This document shows, piece by piece, positions 28,301-36,899 of a DNA stretch of 64,000 nt. The stretch spans positions 464,570 through 528,569 of the forward strand of contig CM007345.1 of the NCBI GenBank assembly GCA_000333855.2. The letters run 5' to 3'. Numbering within the stretch: position 1 is the first letter of the stretch; every line of letters begins with the position of its first letter. Under the pieces are notes generated by a model that was not told where the DNA came from, did not search any database, and was given only the letters and a program-made list of their open reading frames with translations. The DNA comes from Endotrypanum monterogeii (Eukaryota > Euglenozoa > Kinetoplastea > Trypanosomatida > Trypanosomatidae). The position numbers and the translations under genes were made by a program.

Positions 28301-31300
28301 GACTATGCGACGACACAGCGACAGGTGTTCGCAAAGGGCCGAGAGTGTTGATCGACTCCTCCTCAAGGAAGAACGTGTCATGGGTGCCGCTACGACGCGC
28401 ACCTTTCGGTGACGCCGCGCCGCCCGCACCTAGCAGGGCAGGCTCAGTCCCTGTTCGACCTCTAGCACGCGGACTGACTCCGCTCGCCGTGCCATCGCTC
28501 ACACCTGTACCGGAACCCCCCTGGGTACCCATGGCTCGCGAGACATGGCTTGTCGGAGAAGCAGCGCCGAAGCTCGACGGCTGCTTGTTGGCGCTGGAGT
28601 CGGCGGTAATGCGGTTCTCGTAGTCACCTTTGGCCGTCAATGCAGTGGTTACCGGTAAGGTCCCTCGCTCCTCCTCCTCCTCCTCCTCTTCGTCCCCCAC
28701 CTCGTCAAGGAAGCCGAGGCCAATGAAGTCGACGGGCCACCCCTTCAGTCGGGCGGCCGGCACCGTATCGCTGCTGGCAGTCGCCGCCGGTGCCCCTACA
28801 CCAGTGCCTCCGGTGGAAGAACTACGAGCATGTGACGACTGCGCACCATCAGCGGCACCGTCGTTGGAAATAGTGGGCTGGTTCACCGGAGCGACCACCG
28901 CGACTCTGCCAGACGCGCCTCTTCGCCCATCGATGAGGCCTTGCACAACGTTGGATCCGGGCCCGGAAGAAATGGGAGTGTATACACCAGACGCTGTCAT
29001 ACCAGAAGCTGCGTCAACCGCGGCACTGACGGGGGTGACAGCAGCCGCAGCAGCGGCTTGACGCTCCAGCTGATCCAGCACCGCCTCCTCATGCACATAG
29101 CTCGCCGTTCTGTATGCTTTAGAGGGGTGAGAGAGAAACGCGTTTGGACCGGCAGCGACGAGCACGGTGCCGTTGTCGAGATGTGTAACAGTGCTGCCAC
29201 CTGGATTATACACCTGCGTGTACAATTCCCCGTTAGCAGCATTAAGCAGGACGAGTTGTGGGAGATCTGTCCGGCAGCCGCGTGCCATCACATCACCAGT
29301 CCGGCCACCACCGCTGTGATGTATAGGAAGGGGACCACTCGCAGAGCCGCGAGTAGTGTTCAAGCGCTCTGCGGGAAGAGTTCCAGACGCGGACATTACG
29401 CCCCCTGTGTGAGTACGTCCCGACCCAATGACAGGGGCACCGCCAAGAGCGTTGGATTTTGCAGGTTCCGATAGCGGGTGGCATACCCACCCCACTGCTG
29501 CAGCAGGTACACGAGATGGAAGCTGGCACTTGAGCGCGGACTGCGCCTTTACATGGGGATGCAGCATAGCCTCGTTTCTGTCAGCAAGAAGCACAGCGGC
29601 ACCGGCACCCTCAGCAGAGAAGCCAGACCGAAAGCTGCAGGAGTCGTCGAGCAACTCATCCTCCGTACCACTGCAACCGCTATGCAGCAGGTTGCTATTG
29701 TTCAGACCCCACCGATCCACCTCCTGCTCCCCACCGCTCGTCGTCTGGTGGTGCAGAATTCCCCCACTGAGCGTGCGACGTCGGTGACTGCGGCCAGTCC
29801 CGCGACCCCCGCTGGCCCCACCGGAGCCAAAGCCTCTCGGGCTCTGAGGACTGGCTGCGCTGCCGTAGTGCTGCGGCGGCACAACAGCCGAGCGGCCTAG
29901 AGAAGTGCGTGACGGGGCAAGCTCATCGAAGACATGCGCACGTAGACCGCCATCGCGCGTCGTGGCAAGCACCACGCCTGCCTCCGCCGCCCCCCAGCAC
30001 AGGGAAGTGTAACCTTTGTGTGTGTACACCTGGCACGCAACTGGCCGCGTTGTCATACGCACATCCCAGAGCTGCACGATGTCGCGCAATCGCGACGCGC
30101 CGACCGTGGCAACGTACCGCTGCGAAGGGTGGCACGCCACATGTTCGGCACTACAGAGGACACGCGGAGCATTGCTGTCTCGTGAGCGTGCGTAGCTGGG
30201 GACGCCGAACACCTCGGGCGGCGCCCCAAGATAGGTGACCCCGTCATGGGATGCACGCAAATCAAGGAGCTGTGCATAAAAACCGAGTCCGTCGTGACGC
30301 CGCGCAGCCACAACAGTGAGGTGGGACTGCGGCATCCAGTCCAGCGCCGTCACAGGGCCCAGCATTAGCCTCTGCTGAACCACACTGTAGCTCAGATGGT
30401 CTGCACCCGCGTATGGCGCCAGGTGAGTGCCGCCCACCACACGACCACCACCGAGCGTGCTGGGCCCTGCGCCGAGGTCACCTGTAGCGCGCGACGTCAA
30501 AGGCTCGGCAGTGTCGTGCTCACTGGAGTCATGGCTCGTGGTGGTCGAGCTGCAGCACCCGCTATCTACAGAGCCTGCCACGTACTCAACGTCCAACAGC
30601 TGCACAGCGCCGCTCTGACGACCCAGAGCGAGTATCGCTGAGTTACGCGGATCCCACCCGGATGCGGTAACGATGCGGTCGTGACGAGACACCATTGTCC
30701 TACGTGACGGGAAGCCAGCCATCGGTGACAGCGTCCCTCCGCCGTCCACTTGAGCCCCCCCGATCAAGGATGGGCTGGCGACGCCGACCGAACATTTGCG
30801 ACGCCGGCTGTACTTCACTCCCACCCCCCCGCCACCACCACCTCCGTCGTCGTCATCGCCATCTTCATCCGACGCCACCACCAGTGCCGCGTTCGTGGGT
30901 GTAACTGCCCGCGCACTGGTGGAGAGACTTTGGGTAGGGAAACTCGCATTCATGGTCACGCCAAAGTTGGCGGAGAAAGGTCTCGGCAAACGAGGCGTCG
31001 ATGACACCACCCCGGAGTCCCCACCCCCCACCGACCTACCGTATCTGCCAGCGCTACGCCGTCCCGTCTGGAGCGAGGTGGAGATGCGGAGGGGAGACAA
31101 TGATGTGGCATCGCTACGTCCAATCCAGCTGAGACCCTCCGAGTTCGCTACAAAAAACAGGAGGCAGTCGGTTGCGCAGCTGAGAGAGAGGGTAGTCGGA
31201 ATAGTGGACAGAGCAGCGCCTGAAGTAGTACTGCTGGCGTGCGCAGCGCCGCCACCAGCACGCCTTGCAAGTGACTGCGAGTTTCCAGCGTAGTACCCCC

Positions 31301-32030
31301 CATACCCTACCGCAAGGTCCCCGACCGTGTGTGCCAAGAATTGACCCAGACCATTCTCCTCACCGGATATCGAAGTGGACCCGGCAGTGGGTAAGGTCGG
31401 TGCCGCCCACTCCTGCGGCGGCGTGTTGAGACCACCACGCGGGCTCGAGAGTTGCCCCTCACCAGCACCATCCCCCAGATGTAAACCACACGGGACTGTG
31501 TGAAAGGGGGTAAGCGAAGTACCCCAGTGGTGCGCCGGGTCGATGTCCCGGATTAGATCCTCGTGGTGTGGTGGTAGCCTATCATCAGAAGTAGAGGAAG
31601 CGCCACCTGGCCCAGTGTGAGGAGGCGGTATCAAATGCACCGGTGATGCTAACGCTGCCAGCGAAGTGGGACGCGCAAAGGCACCCCCCCCAGCGGCCGC
31701 AGCTGTCACTGAAGTGGTGTCATCACCACTGAAAGGGGAAAGGCGGCACAGTGTGCGCAGGTATTCACGCGGCACACATGCCGGTGCACGAGTAACATAC
31801 GACAGTAGATCAGGCGAAATTTCTGCCGGAGAACCGAGGGCGGTCGTGGACGTATCAATACCGCCGAAGCCGGGGCCTGAACCTCTCCCCAAAACACCAG
31901 ACGCCTCTGCTGCAGCCGCCCCTGCAGAGACAAGAGGGAAAACCCGGTCGAGAATGTAGTACAAGCGCACCTGGCTTGGCGTGGCAGTTGCGTAAATGCC
32001 TGTATCACCAGGCTGTTTGCAGAGAAGCAT
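25317..32030 (-). CDS. MIOS-like GATOR2/SEA-complex protein, copy A
   Basis: A 2237-aa relative of MIOS (Sea4). WD40 blades are recognisable, e.g. VTALDWMPQSHLTVVA, VACHPSQRYVATVGASRL then VQLWDVRMTTRPV near 637-690, and YTSLCWGAAEAGVVLATTRD, matching the order of blades in MIOS. After a low-complexity insert come a solenoid segment RRVAVLVLLDRHEEAAELL and the signature LQRYVDETSDLQTS (near 1923-1936; MIOS: MESYVDRTGDVQTA), then YAWRDAYRQLLNNQGFSMWR. The protein ends in a zinc ribbon (CNC, CGNPEC, CTVC) and a RING-like WCSVCLHGGHWCHLREWF with CPVENCPCHC. It should act in amino-acid signalling to TORC1; that is inferred from the family. Inserts include an acidic EEEEEEEE run and many Ser/Gly stretches. 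The start at 32030 (MLLCKQPGDTG) replaces a VCVCV leader reaching 32168. All zinc ligands appear present, unlike copy B. Confidence 0.87.
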   Translation of the reverse strand: MLLCKQPGDTGIYATATPSQVRLYYILDRVFPLVSAGAAAAEASGVLGRGSGPGFGGIDTSTTALGSPAEISPDLLSYVTRAPACVPREYLRTLCRLSPFSGDDTTSVTAAAAGGGAFARPTSLAALASPVHLIPPPHTGPGGASSTSDDRLPPHHEDLIRDIDPAHHWGTSLTPFHTVPCGLHLGDGAGEGQLSSPRGGLNTPPQEWAAPTLPTAGSTSISGEENGLGQFLAHTVGDLAVGYGGYYAGNSQSLARRAGGGAAHASSTTSGAALSTIPTTLSLSCATDCLLFFVANSEGLSWIGRSDATSLSPLRISTSLQTGRRSAGRYGRSVGGGDSGVVSSTPRLPRPFSANFGVTMNASFPTQSLSTSARAVTPTNAALVVASDEDGDDDDGGGGGGGVGVKYSRRRKCSVGVASPSLIGGAQVDGGGTLSPMAGFPSRRTMVSRHDRIVTASGWDPRNSAILALGRQSGAVQLLDVEYVAGSVDSGCCSSTTTSHDSSEHDTAEPLTSRATGDLGAGPSTLGGGRVVGGTHLAPYAGADHLSYSVVQQRLMLGPVTALDWMPQSHLTVVAARRHDGLGFYAQLLDLRASHDGVTYLGAPPEVFGVPSYARSRDSNAPRVLCSAEHVACHPSQRYVATVGASRLRDIVQLWDVRMTTRPVACQVYTHKGYTSLCWGAAEAGVVLATTRDGGLRAHVFDELAPSRTSLGRSAVVPPQHYGSAASPQSPRGFGSGGASGGRGTGRSHRRRTLSGGILHHQTTSGGEQEVDRWGLNNSNLLHSGCSGTEDELLDDSCSFRSGFSAEGAGAAVLLADRNEAMLHPHVKAQSALKCQLPSRVPAAAVGWVCHPLSEPAKSNALGGAPVIGSGRTHTGGVMSASGTLPAERLNTTRGSASGPLPIHHSGGGRTGDVMARGCRTDLPQLVLLNAANGELYTQVYNPGGSTVTHLDNGTVLVAAGPNAFLSHPSKAYRTASYVHEEAVLDQLERQAAAAAAVTPVSAAVDAASGMTASGVYTPISSGPGSNVVQGLIDGRRGASGRVAVVAPVNQPTISNDGAADGAQSSHARSSSTGGTGVGAPAATASSDTVPAARLKGWPVDFIGLGFLDEVGDEEEEEEEERGTLPVTTALTAKGDYENRITADSSANKQPSSFGAASPTSHVSRAMGTQGGSGTGVSDGTASGVSPRARGRTGTEPALLGAGGAASPKGARRSGTHDTFFLEEESINTLGPLRTPVAVSSHSPSAPTDSVKEAYTATSSASGRVLPKSKTAPVSVPQEVGFSEFHRIERTRHLWWRLRSGFACDPLHNLAVLLREGVDREAYTTFLYGCCAAQLLFPSSVTAPRDSRNTGSVVGPAASSPSVVLSLRQAVPGLLELLASERDSRQQLGLSDTRLSSEFRLDHHRQSLAGASEADVVLGSASPCDNDMIGPIGAMALPSPLFANLSSSMERHGRPPGFPRDPFSAAAAGIRGCLSPQTSHLTGTAMNAGVGRTASSSHAGGTVRQGTAGGAARHGVANRPTYSAAIGMLRELVLQSMGWTTPPPVCIVDRPTGQTAEGGGADTTGDSGAGGAAQAAKLPPLHRSGQPSHPAERFFVQGDGIGQHSLQEALERRVAVLVLLDRHEEAAELLALYGTHNAQYPSIALTLSAARDGQTTLINLATVDSSGVTFWVHLMLTYEELLMHQQFCTTSGSATSPPGQAEASERIRHSASSNARSNTAAMKPVSRFDDCFELAQQKEVVLRLLERYPRLILSDKVALGVALLLPSSYHSGHITNLMEVLQILVEQQYRGSCAIATAAEAPGADIDRARGIDFSTASSPGAAAHQERRVDAQRRLPAGLLSSSAQSSSLCGVASPRSFSDRIPKMPSDTPAYCTVESHRSNPDKVFISPAVVPTASVGNFFPVCGCSLLLVTVVGGVSTDWSALQRYVDETSDLQTSLSYAAVFGDILSSDVYAWRDAYRQLLNNQGFSMWRSQHDLQMVKLVHAREEAGKRGGGGTACGGSIMHTGGVMGAAGSTVPCGGVASDAAAGAPASGHGAVLLGTGIPRTKGFPSALGSLGGDLGTASGPSTAAAMMLTQTAMMMERTLNRFAQTTATTATDRDRSLREISTAVGGANSVASEAHHRGVELRCNCGQAMHATARSKSTITSMTSTNMSRKQLIPCGNPECRQWQTPMCTVCGERMEHRATELPPGRFFGWCSVCLHGGHWCHLREWFSKHTKCPVENCPCHCCDSVHLS

Positions 32031-33711
32031 GTTTCTCTCGCCCAGCGAAGGGAACTGAATACTCGTGAGAAATAAAACACACGCAGGAGCATCAGAAGGG
32101 GAGGGGATAAAACGATAAGACGAAGAAAAACCACACCGTACCTCCCTCACACAGACACACACACACACACCAACGAGAGCCAGTCGAAGGGCGGTGCAAC
32201 AAAAAAAAAATGCTAGAGAGGGTACAAGAAGATGTGTGTGTGTGTGGGGGGGGGGGGGGGATGTCCTCCTTCACGTAATTCTACGAAGAGAGAATACGGA
32301 TCACTTTACGTACCGCTCCAGCAAGGATGGTGCTGCTGTGGTGATGGCAACACCAGTTGAAATATTCGATAGTGAGAGAAGGCAAAGGGTTGTGGACAAC
32401 ACCACCAGAGAGGGGGAAGGGAGAGCGAGGCGTGGAGAACAAGGCGGCAACGTGCAGTGGACGTAGTGTTACGTCCGTGTGGCAGTACGTGTCTTTCGTC
32501 TTCTTTGCACGTGACTCGCAGAAGAGTGGCAATGCAAATAGATGCGAAAGGAAGGGGCAGGGAGTTCTCTGCGGAACACGCCGTCGATCCCTTTGGAATC
32601 ATCTTATCATTCTCTCTTCAACAGATTGCATGAGCCAACACCGCAAGTTCTTGAGAAGACTGAAGAAAGGCTCTACTGACACAACAGTTTTTTTTTTTTT
32701 TTGCGTTTCGCTAAGCAACTGGTGAGGACACGCGTACGTCTACAGATGAATCCCTTTTTATGAGTTTGTTTGTTTGTTTCTTTTGTTTCCCTGATGAGAA
32801 ACGATGTCTGGGGTGGAAAGTTACCTCCTCTTATTGCTTCTCCGTTTGAAAGAAAAATAAAACCTAATGCAAGTCGTTCACATTTCTTCACTCACTTCGC
32901 ATATCCCCGACAACAGACCGCCACACACACACACACACACACAAAAAAAAAAAAACCTCCCCACTCAGTCCGAATAGTCATGGTCTCGTGTCTGCATCGC
33001 TCACGATTGTCGACGATAACCGAAGCAGCAGCAATACTAGCGGTAAAAATAGAAATTTAAAAAATCAAAACACACGAGGACTGCAGTTTGACAAGCAAAG
33101 GGTCGAAAGCGGGAGGTGAATCATCTCGATAAAAATTACTCATGAGCAGTCGGTTTTGGAACGTGGGGAGACCCACGGAGGGGAGAACAGCAGGGCAGGG
33201 CAGGAGGGAGGAGGAGGGGTGGCAAGCGACGTGACATCACACGAGTGATGAACGTGAACGCATCAGTTTCTCTCCAAAGGGGAGAAACACTGGCTCTCAC
33301 TGAGTCCAGACACAACGATACAGAAGAAGACGCACAAACACGAATCTTCTGGGGAGACCAGAATGGAGTGTGTATAAAAGAGTTGACGACGACGACGACG
33401 ACGACGGGGAAAAGAAGAAAAAGTTGAAAAAAAAAAAAAAGCAGAAATGGGTAAGATTTGAGCACACAACACAGCAAGAGAAAAGTACATGTACATACCT
33501 ATAGAAACATATTCAAGCATGCCCTCTTCTCTTTTGTTGTTGTTGTTGTTGTTGTTGTTCGATGACTACTACCAAGATTACTTTACTCTCGTGTGCCCAG
33601 ATGTACTGCCCTGTTTTACTATCACCTCCCCCTACCCTTCCCTACCCCCTGCCCTGCAAGGAAATACGCCCACTCACCCATTCCACACCCCTTGTACATC
33701 GGAAAACAGTT

Positions 33712-33742
<31 letters not shown>

Positions 33743-33943
33743 ACACACACACCAGAGAGAGGGAAAAGACTGCATACACGTACGCATGTCGGTGCACTGG
33801 TAGAACATGGGCAATGGACCATGCACCCCTGTCTGGTAAAGGCGCCTAGGTGTGAACAGGGCTATCGCACGCACAGAGACATCAACATACACCCGCGTGC
33901 AGCCACCTAAGGGATGGCTTGTCACCACACAAACAGCCGCGCC
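32031..33943. other. Intergenic region, MIOS-like copy A to BSD gene
   Basis: The longest spacer in the window (1.9 kb) and without a credible gene. It holds (AC)n runs near 32158-32170, 32925-32942 and 33715-33752, poly-G near 32247-32260, poly-T near 32688-32702, an (ACG)n run near 33388-33407 and a (TTG)n run near 33536-33558. Mostly 3' UTR of the BSD gene by position. Confidence 0.5.
32062..32140 (-). promoter_or_regulatory. Candidate spliced-leader acceptor, MIOS-like copy A
   Basis: A pyrimidine-rich tract on the minus strand (about 32140-32093) precedes the first AG at 32063-32062; the next ATG is the chosen start at 32030. This would give a 5' UTR of about 31 nt and exclude the upstream in-frame leader. 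Confidence 0.4.
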
Positions 33944-35530
33944 TTACTCGCAACCTGAATTAATGTTCACCCACGTATCCTCATCCTCTGTCACAGCGGA
34001 GAGCACCTCCCCACTGTTACTGTGCGCAAAGGAGAGAGTCTGGTTAGGTTTGGGGTTGCTCGGAGGAGGCGTCAAGGTGGTATCTGTGAATGATGTAGGG
34101 GTCCTCCCATCTCTGGCAGACGACGTGGCAGCCGCAGCATCGGCGAGAGAGGCAGGAGAGGCAGGAGAAGCAGGGGAAGCATCGATGTGGCGCACCGGTG
34201 TCATCACTGTCGATGAGTCAACCGCACTCCCCTTTGCTGAGGGCTCCGCAGCGGGAAGTGGAGGCGGCATGGTGAGCTCTGCTGGAGCCTCTATTCCGTT
34301 CTCTTCCAACACACGCAGAAGCTGCGCAACACGGCGCCGCTCCTGGCGAAGTGCCTCCTGCAACTCTTGCACCACCAACTCAAGGTCAGCGATCTGCCGA
34401 CGCGGGCTTCGGAAATTCACTAGGCCCGTTGGTTCGACGTTGGTGGCATCTACGCCGAGCTCATCTGTCACCTCGCCGTCGGCGCTGCTAAGGCGCGATA
34501 CGTCACCCACCACGACGTTGTTCAGTGCGTTGTCTATCTCTGCCACGAAACCACTAGCCGCTGTAATGACGCGCCTTGCAAACAAAGGAACTGGACCGAA
34601 GTCACTGGAGTCATTGTTTGCCCCACGCTCATCCCTCATCGGCAACGCATGCGACGGCGACACCGCTGAGTGTGACGATGACAATGATGATGACGATGAT
34701 GATGGCGATGATTCGCAGGTGCGGCCGGGGCTGCTGTTCTTCACAGACTCGAAGCGGCGCTGCGCATGCGACAGACGGAGCTGCATCAAACGGAAAAAAT
34801 AGCGATCAAAAAACTCGTCTTGAGTTATGCAGCCTGGCGCAATCCCCTGCATCCCGGAATGATACGAGCAGGATGACCGCTCATCAGCAGCGGCAACGGT
34901 GACAGCAGCCTTGGTCTCACCCGCTCCAAGATTCAAACCGGAAGCCGCCTGCGTCGACTGTCGCCACCTTTGTGATGTCGCCGGTGATCTGGAGGCGTTG
35001 GTGCCCGAACTCACCGTATCACCCACGAGAGAGAGATACCGCTCCAAAACCAGCTTATTCTGGCACAGAAGCTTCTTGCGTGCCTTGTGAGCCAGCTCGT
35101 TAGGAGAGTCAACAGAGCGGTGGTTCGGCGTCGAGACGCGTAGTGGAGGCTGCTCAGACGCTTCAGTAGATGCATAATCCTCTGAGTCGCTGGCGACGGT
35201 GTCCGCTGATTCTTCTGGTTGGCAACGGAGCGCGTTTGCACTGCTCAGCGGGTTTGACCTTGCCCACGACGCAAAGGCCTCCTCCTCTTCTGCTGTAATG
35301 GGCGTCGTGTATGTCACCTCTGAGCCTTGCAAGCGGCGAAGAAGGGAATTCGGTATGGGCATATCCCTGACGATCTCCTCGAGAGCCTCGTCGCCTGCGC
35401 AGAAAGGACCGCTGCCGCCTCCGCCGACGACATTAGAGGCCACGTGCTCGAGGTAGCCCATAATCCCTGCTGACTCGGACCTGAGCGACTCGGTCAACTC
35501 CAAAAAATCCTGCGAGAACGTCGCCCACAT
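33944..35530 (-). CDS. BSD-domain protein
   Basis: A 528-aa protein carrying a BSD-type motif: ITQDEFFDRYFFRLMQLR near residues 232-262, the FW/FF-x-RYF core of the BSD family, with the preceding helix around LVLERYLSLVGD near 154-170. The start MWATFSQDFLELTESLRSESAGI resembles the amphipathic N-terminus of SYAP1-like BSD proteins. Behind the domain are a Ser-rich stretch, a predicted coiled coil (ADLELVVQELQEALRQERRR, about 30 residues with heptad pattern) and a low-complexity A/S/P/T tail. BSD proteins occur in transcription and membrane/signalling contexts, so the cellular role is open. The frame runs upstream to 35575 only from a GTG; the first ATG is 35530. Confidence 0.7.
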   Translation of the reverse strand: MWATFSQDFLELTESLRSESAGIMGYLEHVASNVVGGGGSGPFCAGDEALEEIVRDMPIPNSLLRRLQGSEVTYTTPITAEEEEAFASWARSNPLSSANALRCQPEESADTVASDSEDYASTEASEQPPLRVSTPNHRSVDSPNELAHKARKKLLCQNKLVLERYLSLVGDTVSSGTNASRSPATSQRWRQSTQAASGLNLGAGETKAAVTVAAADERSSCSYHSGMQGIAPGCITQDEFFDRYFFRLMQLRLSHAQRRFESVKNSSPGRTCESSPSSSSSSLSSSHSAVSPSHALPMRDERGANNDSSDFGPVPLFARRVITAASGFVAEIDNALNNVVVGDVSRLSSADGEVTDELGVDATNVEPTGLVNFRSPRRQIADLELVVQELQEALRQERRRVAQLLRVLEENGIEAPAELTMPPPLPAAEPSAKGSAVDSSTVMTPVRHIDASPASPASPASLADAAAATSSARDGRTPTSFTDTTLTPPPSNPKPNQTLSFAHSNSGEVLSAVTEDEDTWVNINSGCE

Positions 35531-35620
35531 TTTGCTCTTTCGATTTGTCGTTGCTTTTGATCTACGAAGTCGCACAGTCTAACTACACGGAATGGTGTTG
35601 ACGCCCACAACCCTTCCTCG

Positions 35621-35666
35621 CTTGAAGAGGGAAGAAAAAAAAAGGGAGGAAGGAGGAAGAAACAGA
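35621..35666 (-). promoter_or_regulatory. Candidate spliced-leader acceptor, BSD gene
   Basis: A 40-base pyrimidine tract on the minus strand (about 35664-35624) runs directly into an AG at 35622-35621. No ATG lies between it and the start at 35530. Confidence 0.5.
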
Positions 35667-36125
35667 CTGCACTCTGCTGCACGTCCACGTGCAGCGACAC
35701 AGCAAACAATACAAGGGTGTTTCCTTTCCGAGTGAGAAACAAATTTCAAAAGGTGACAGTGGTTCGTCAAGCGCAGATCACCATCAGCGACAAGGGGCTG
35801 GACTGCGGGAAAAAAAAAGATATCCTAGTAGGTGTATGGTGTTGGGCGGAGCGGGGGAAGGTAGAGAGCCAGAGCCCGGTGAATCAAACCGCAGAAGAAG
35901 AATGGAGAGGGATATAAAATTGTAAGTGAGTGTCTTGGTTGACCGATGAAGATACTGGAAAATTATTTAGATGAAAATAAAGCGGCTCGCCAGTCGAAGT
36001 CCAAAAACAAAAAAAAACTGAATGAAGAGGTAGAAAGAGTTCGCGTGGGATGTTTGTGTGTGTGTTAGCAACTGCTGCATATGTCAGTGAGTGTTGTATG
36101 AGAAAAACGGAGAAATACAAAAGAA

Positions 36126-36157
<32 letters not shown>

Positions 36158-36492
36158 TGACAAGAAATGATCGAATACTGAAAGATCGATCGACATCGAC
36201 ATGGACCACACGTCCATTTGCTGCACGACATACCACAGAGAACACATTTACGCATGAGTGTCAAAGATGAAGTGCTGCCAACTGCTCACATAAATATGTG
36301 TATGTATGCGCAAAAGGTGAACCGTGATTCGTTTTTTTTCAAGTGGGACCCCATGCGCACTAGACCCGAGTCGGTGCGCGTGTGTCACACGCGCACCATG
36401 AGTACGCAGCCGAGCAAACGAGCCCCTCCACTCCAATGCCAGCCCGCAGAATTCAGCGGGAGGGAAGGGAGGAAGGAAGGGGTGCGCTGTGA

Positions 36493-36493
36493 A

Positions 36494-36524
<31 letters not shown>

Positions 36525-36525
36525 T
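36493..36525. repeat. (AT)n microsatellite
   Basis: Alternating AT tract with a single interruption, in the 3' UTR side of the cullin gene. A second AT tract of similar length lies at about 36126-36153. Confidence 0.85.
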
Positions 36526-36805
36526 AATACTCGCCTACCCTATACGCCCCCTTTGCTCCTGCCCTCTTCTCGTCTTTCAAAACAAGCACACACGTGTATA
36601 ACGGGCAAAAGTAAAAAATAGGAGGGAGGGGGAGACAAAGGGAAGTAGAGACGGTGATTGGTGAGGCCACGACACATTTCGCCTTCAACGCCATCCATAT
36701 GATTTGGGATCCCATTTTTTTTTTTACCAGAGCGCACAGGCACACACAAGCACGCGTGCCATCATGCCAAACCGACCACCACCGTCCACTACGACACCTA
36801 CGCAT

Positions 36806-36839
<34 letters not shown>

Positions 36840-36899
36840 CCATGCAGAGGCGTCCTCCCCCTCCCCCCCCCCTGCTTCTTCACAGAACAACATTAATGA

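Larger units (their letters stand above)
35531..36899. other. Intergenic region, BSD to cullin gene
   Basis: No gene is seen. Notable are (AT)n runs at about 36126-36153 and 36493-36525, a (CA)n run at about 36807-36838 and T- and C-homopolymers near 36714-36725 and 36863-36870. Presumed 5' UTR of the BSD gene and 3' UTR of the cullin. Confidence 0.5.

Noticed and set aside
33852..34802. 316-codon plus-strand frame antisense to the BSD gene
   Set aside because: It is the shadow of the minus-strand coding frame; the minus-strand frame has the BSD motif and correct direction.
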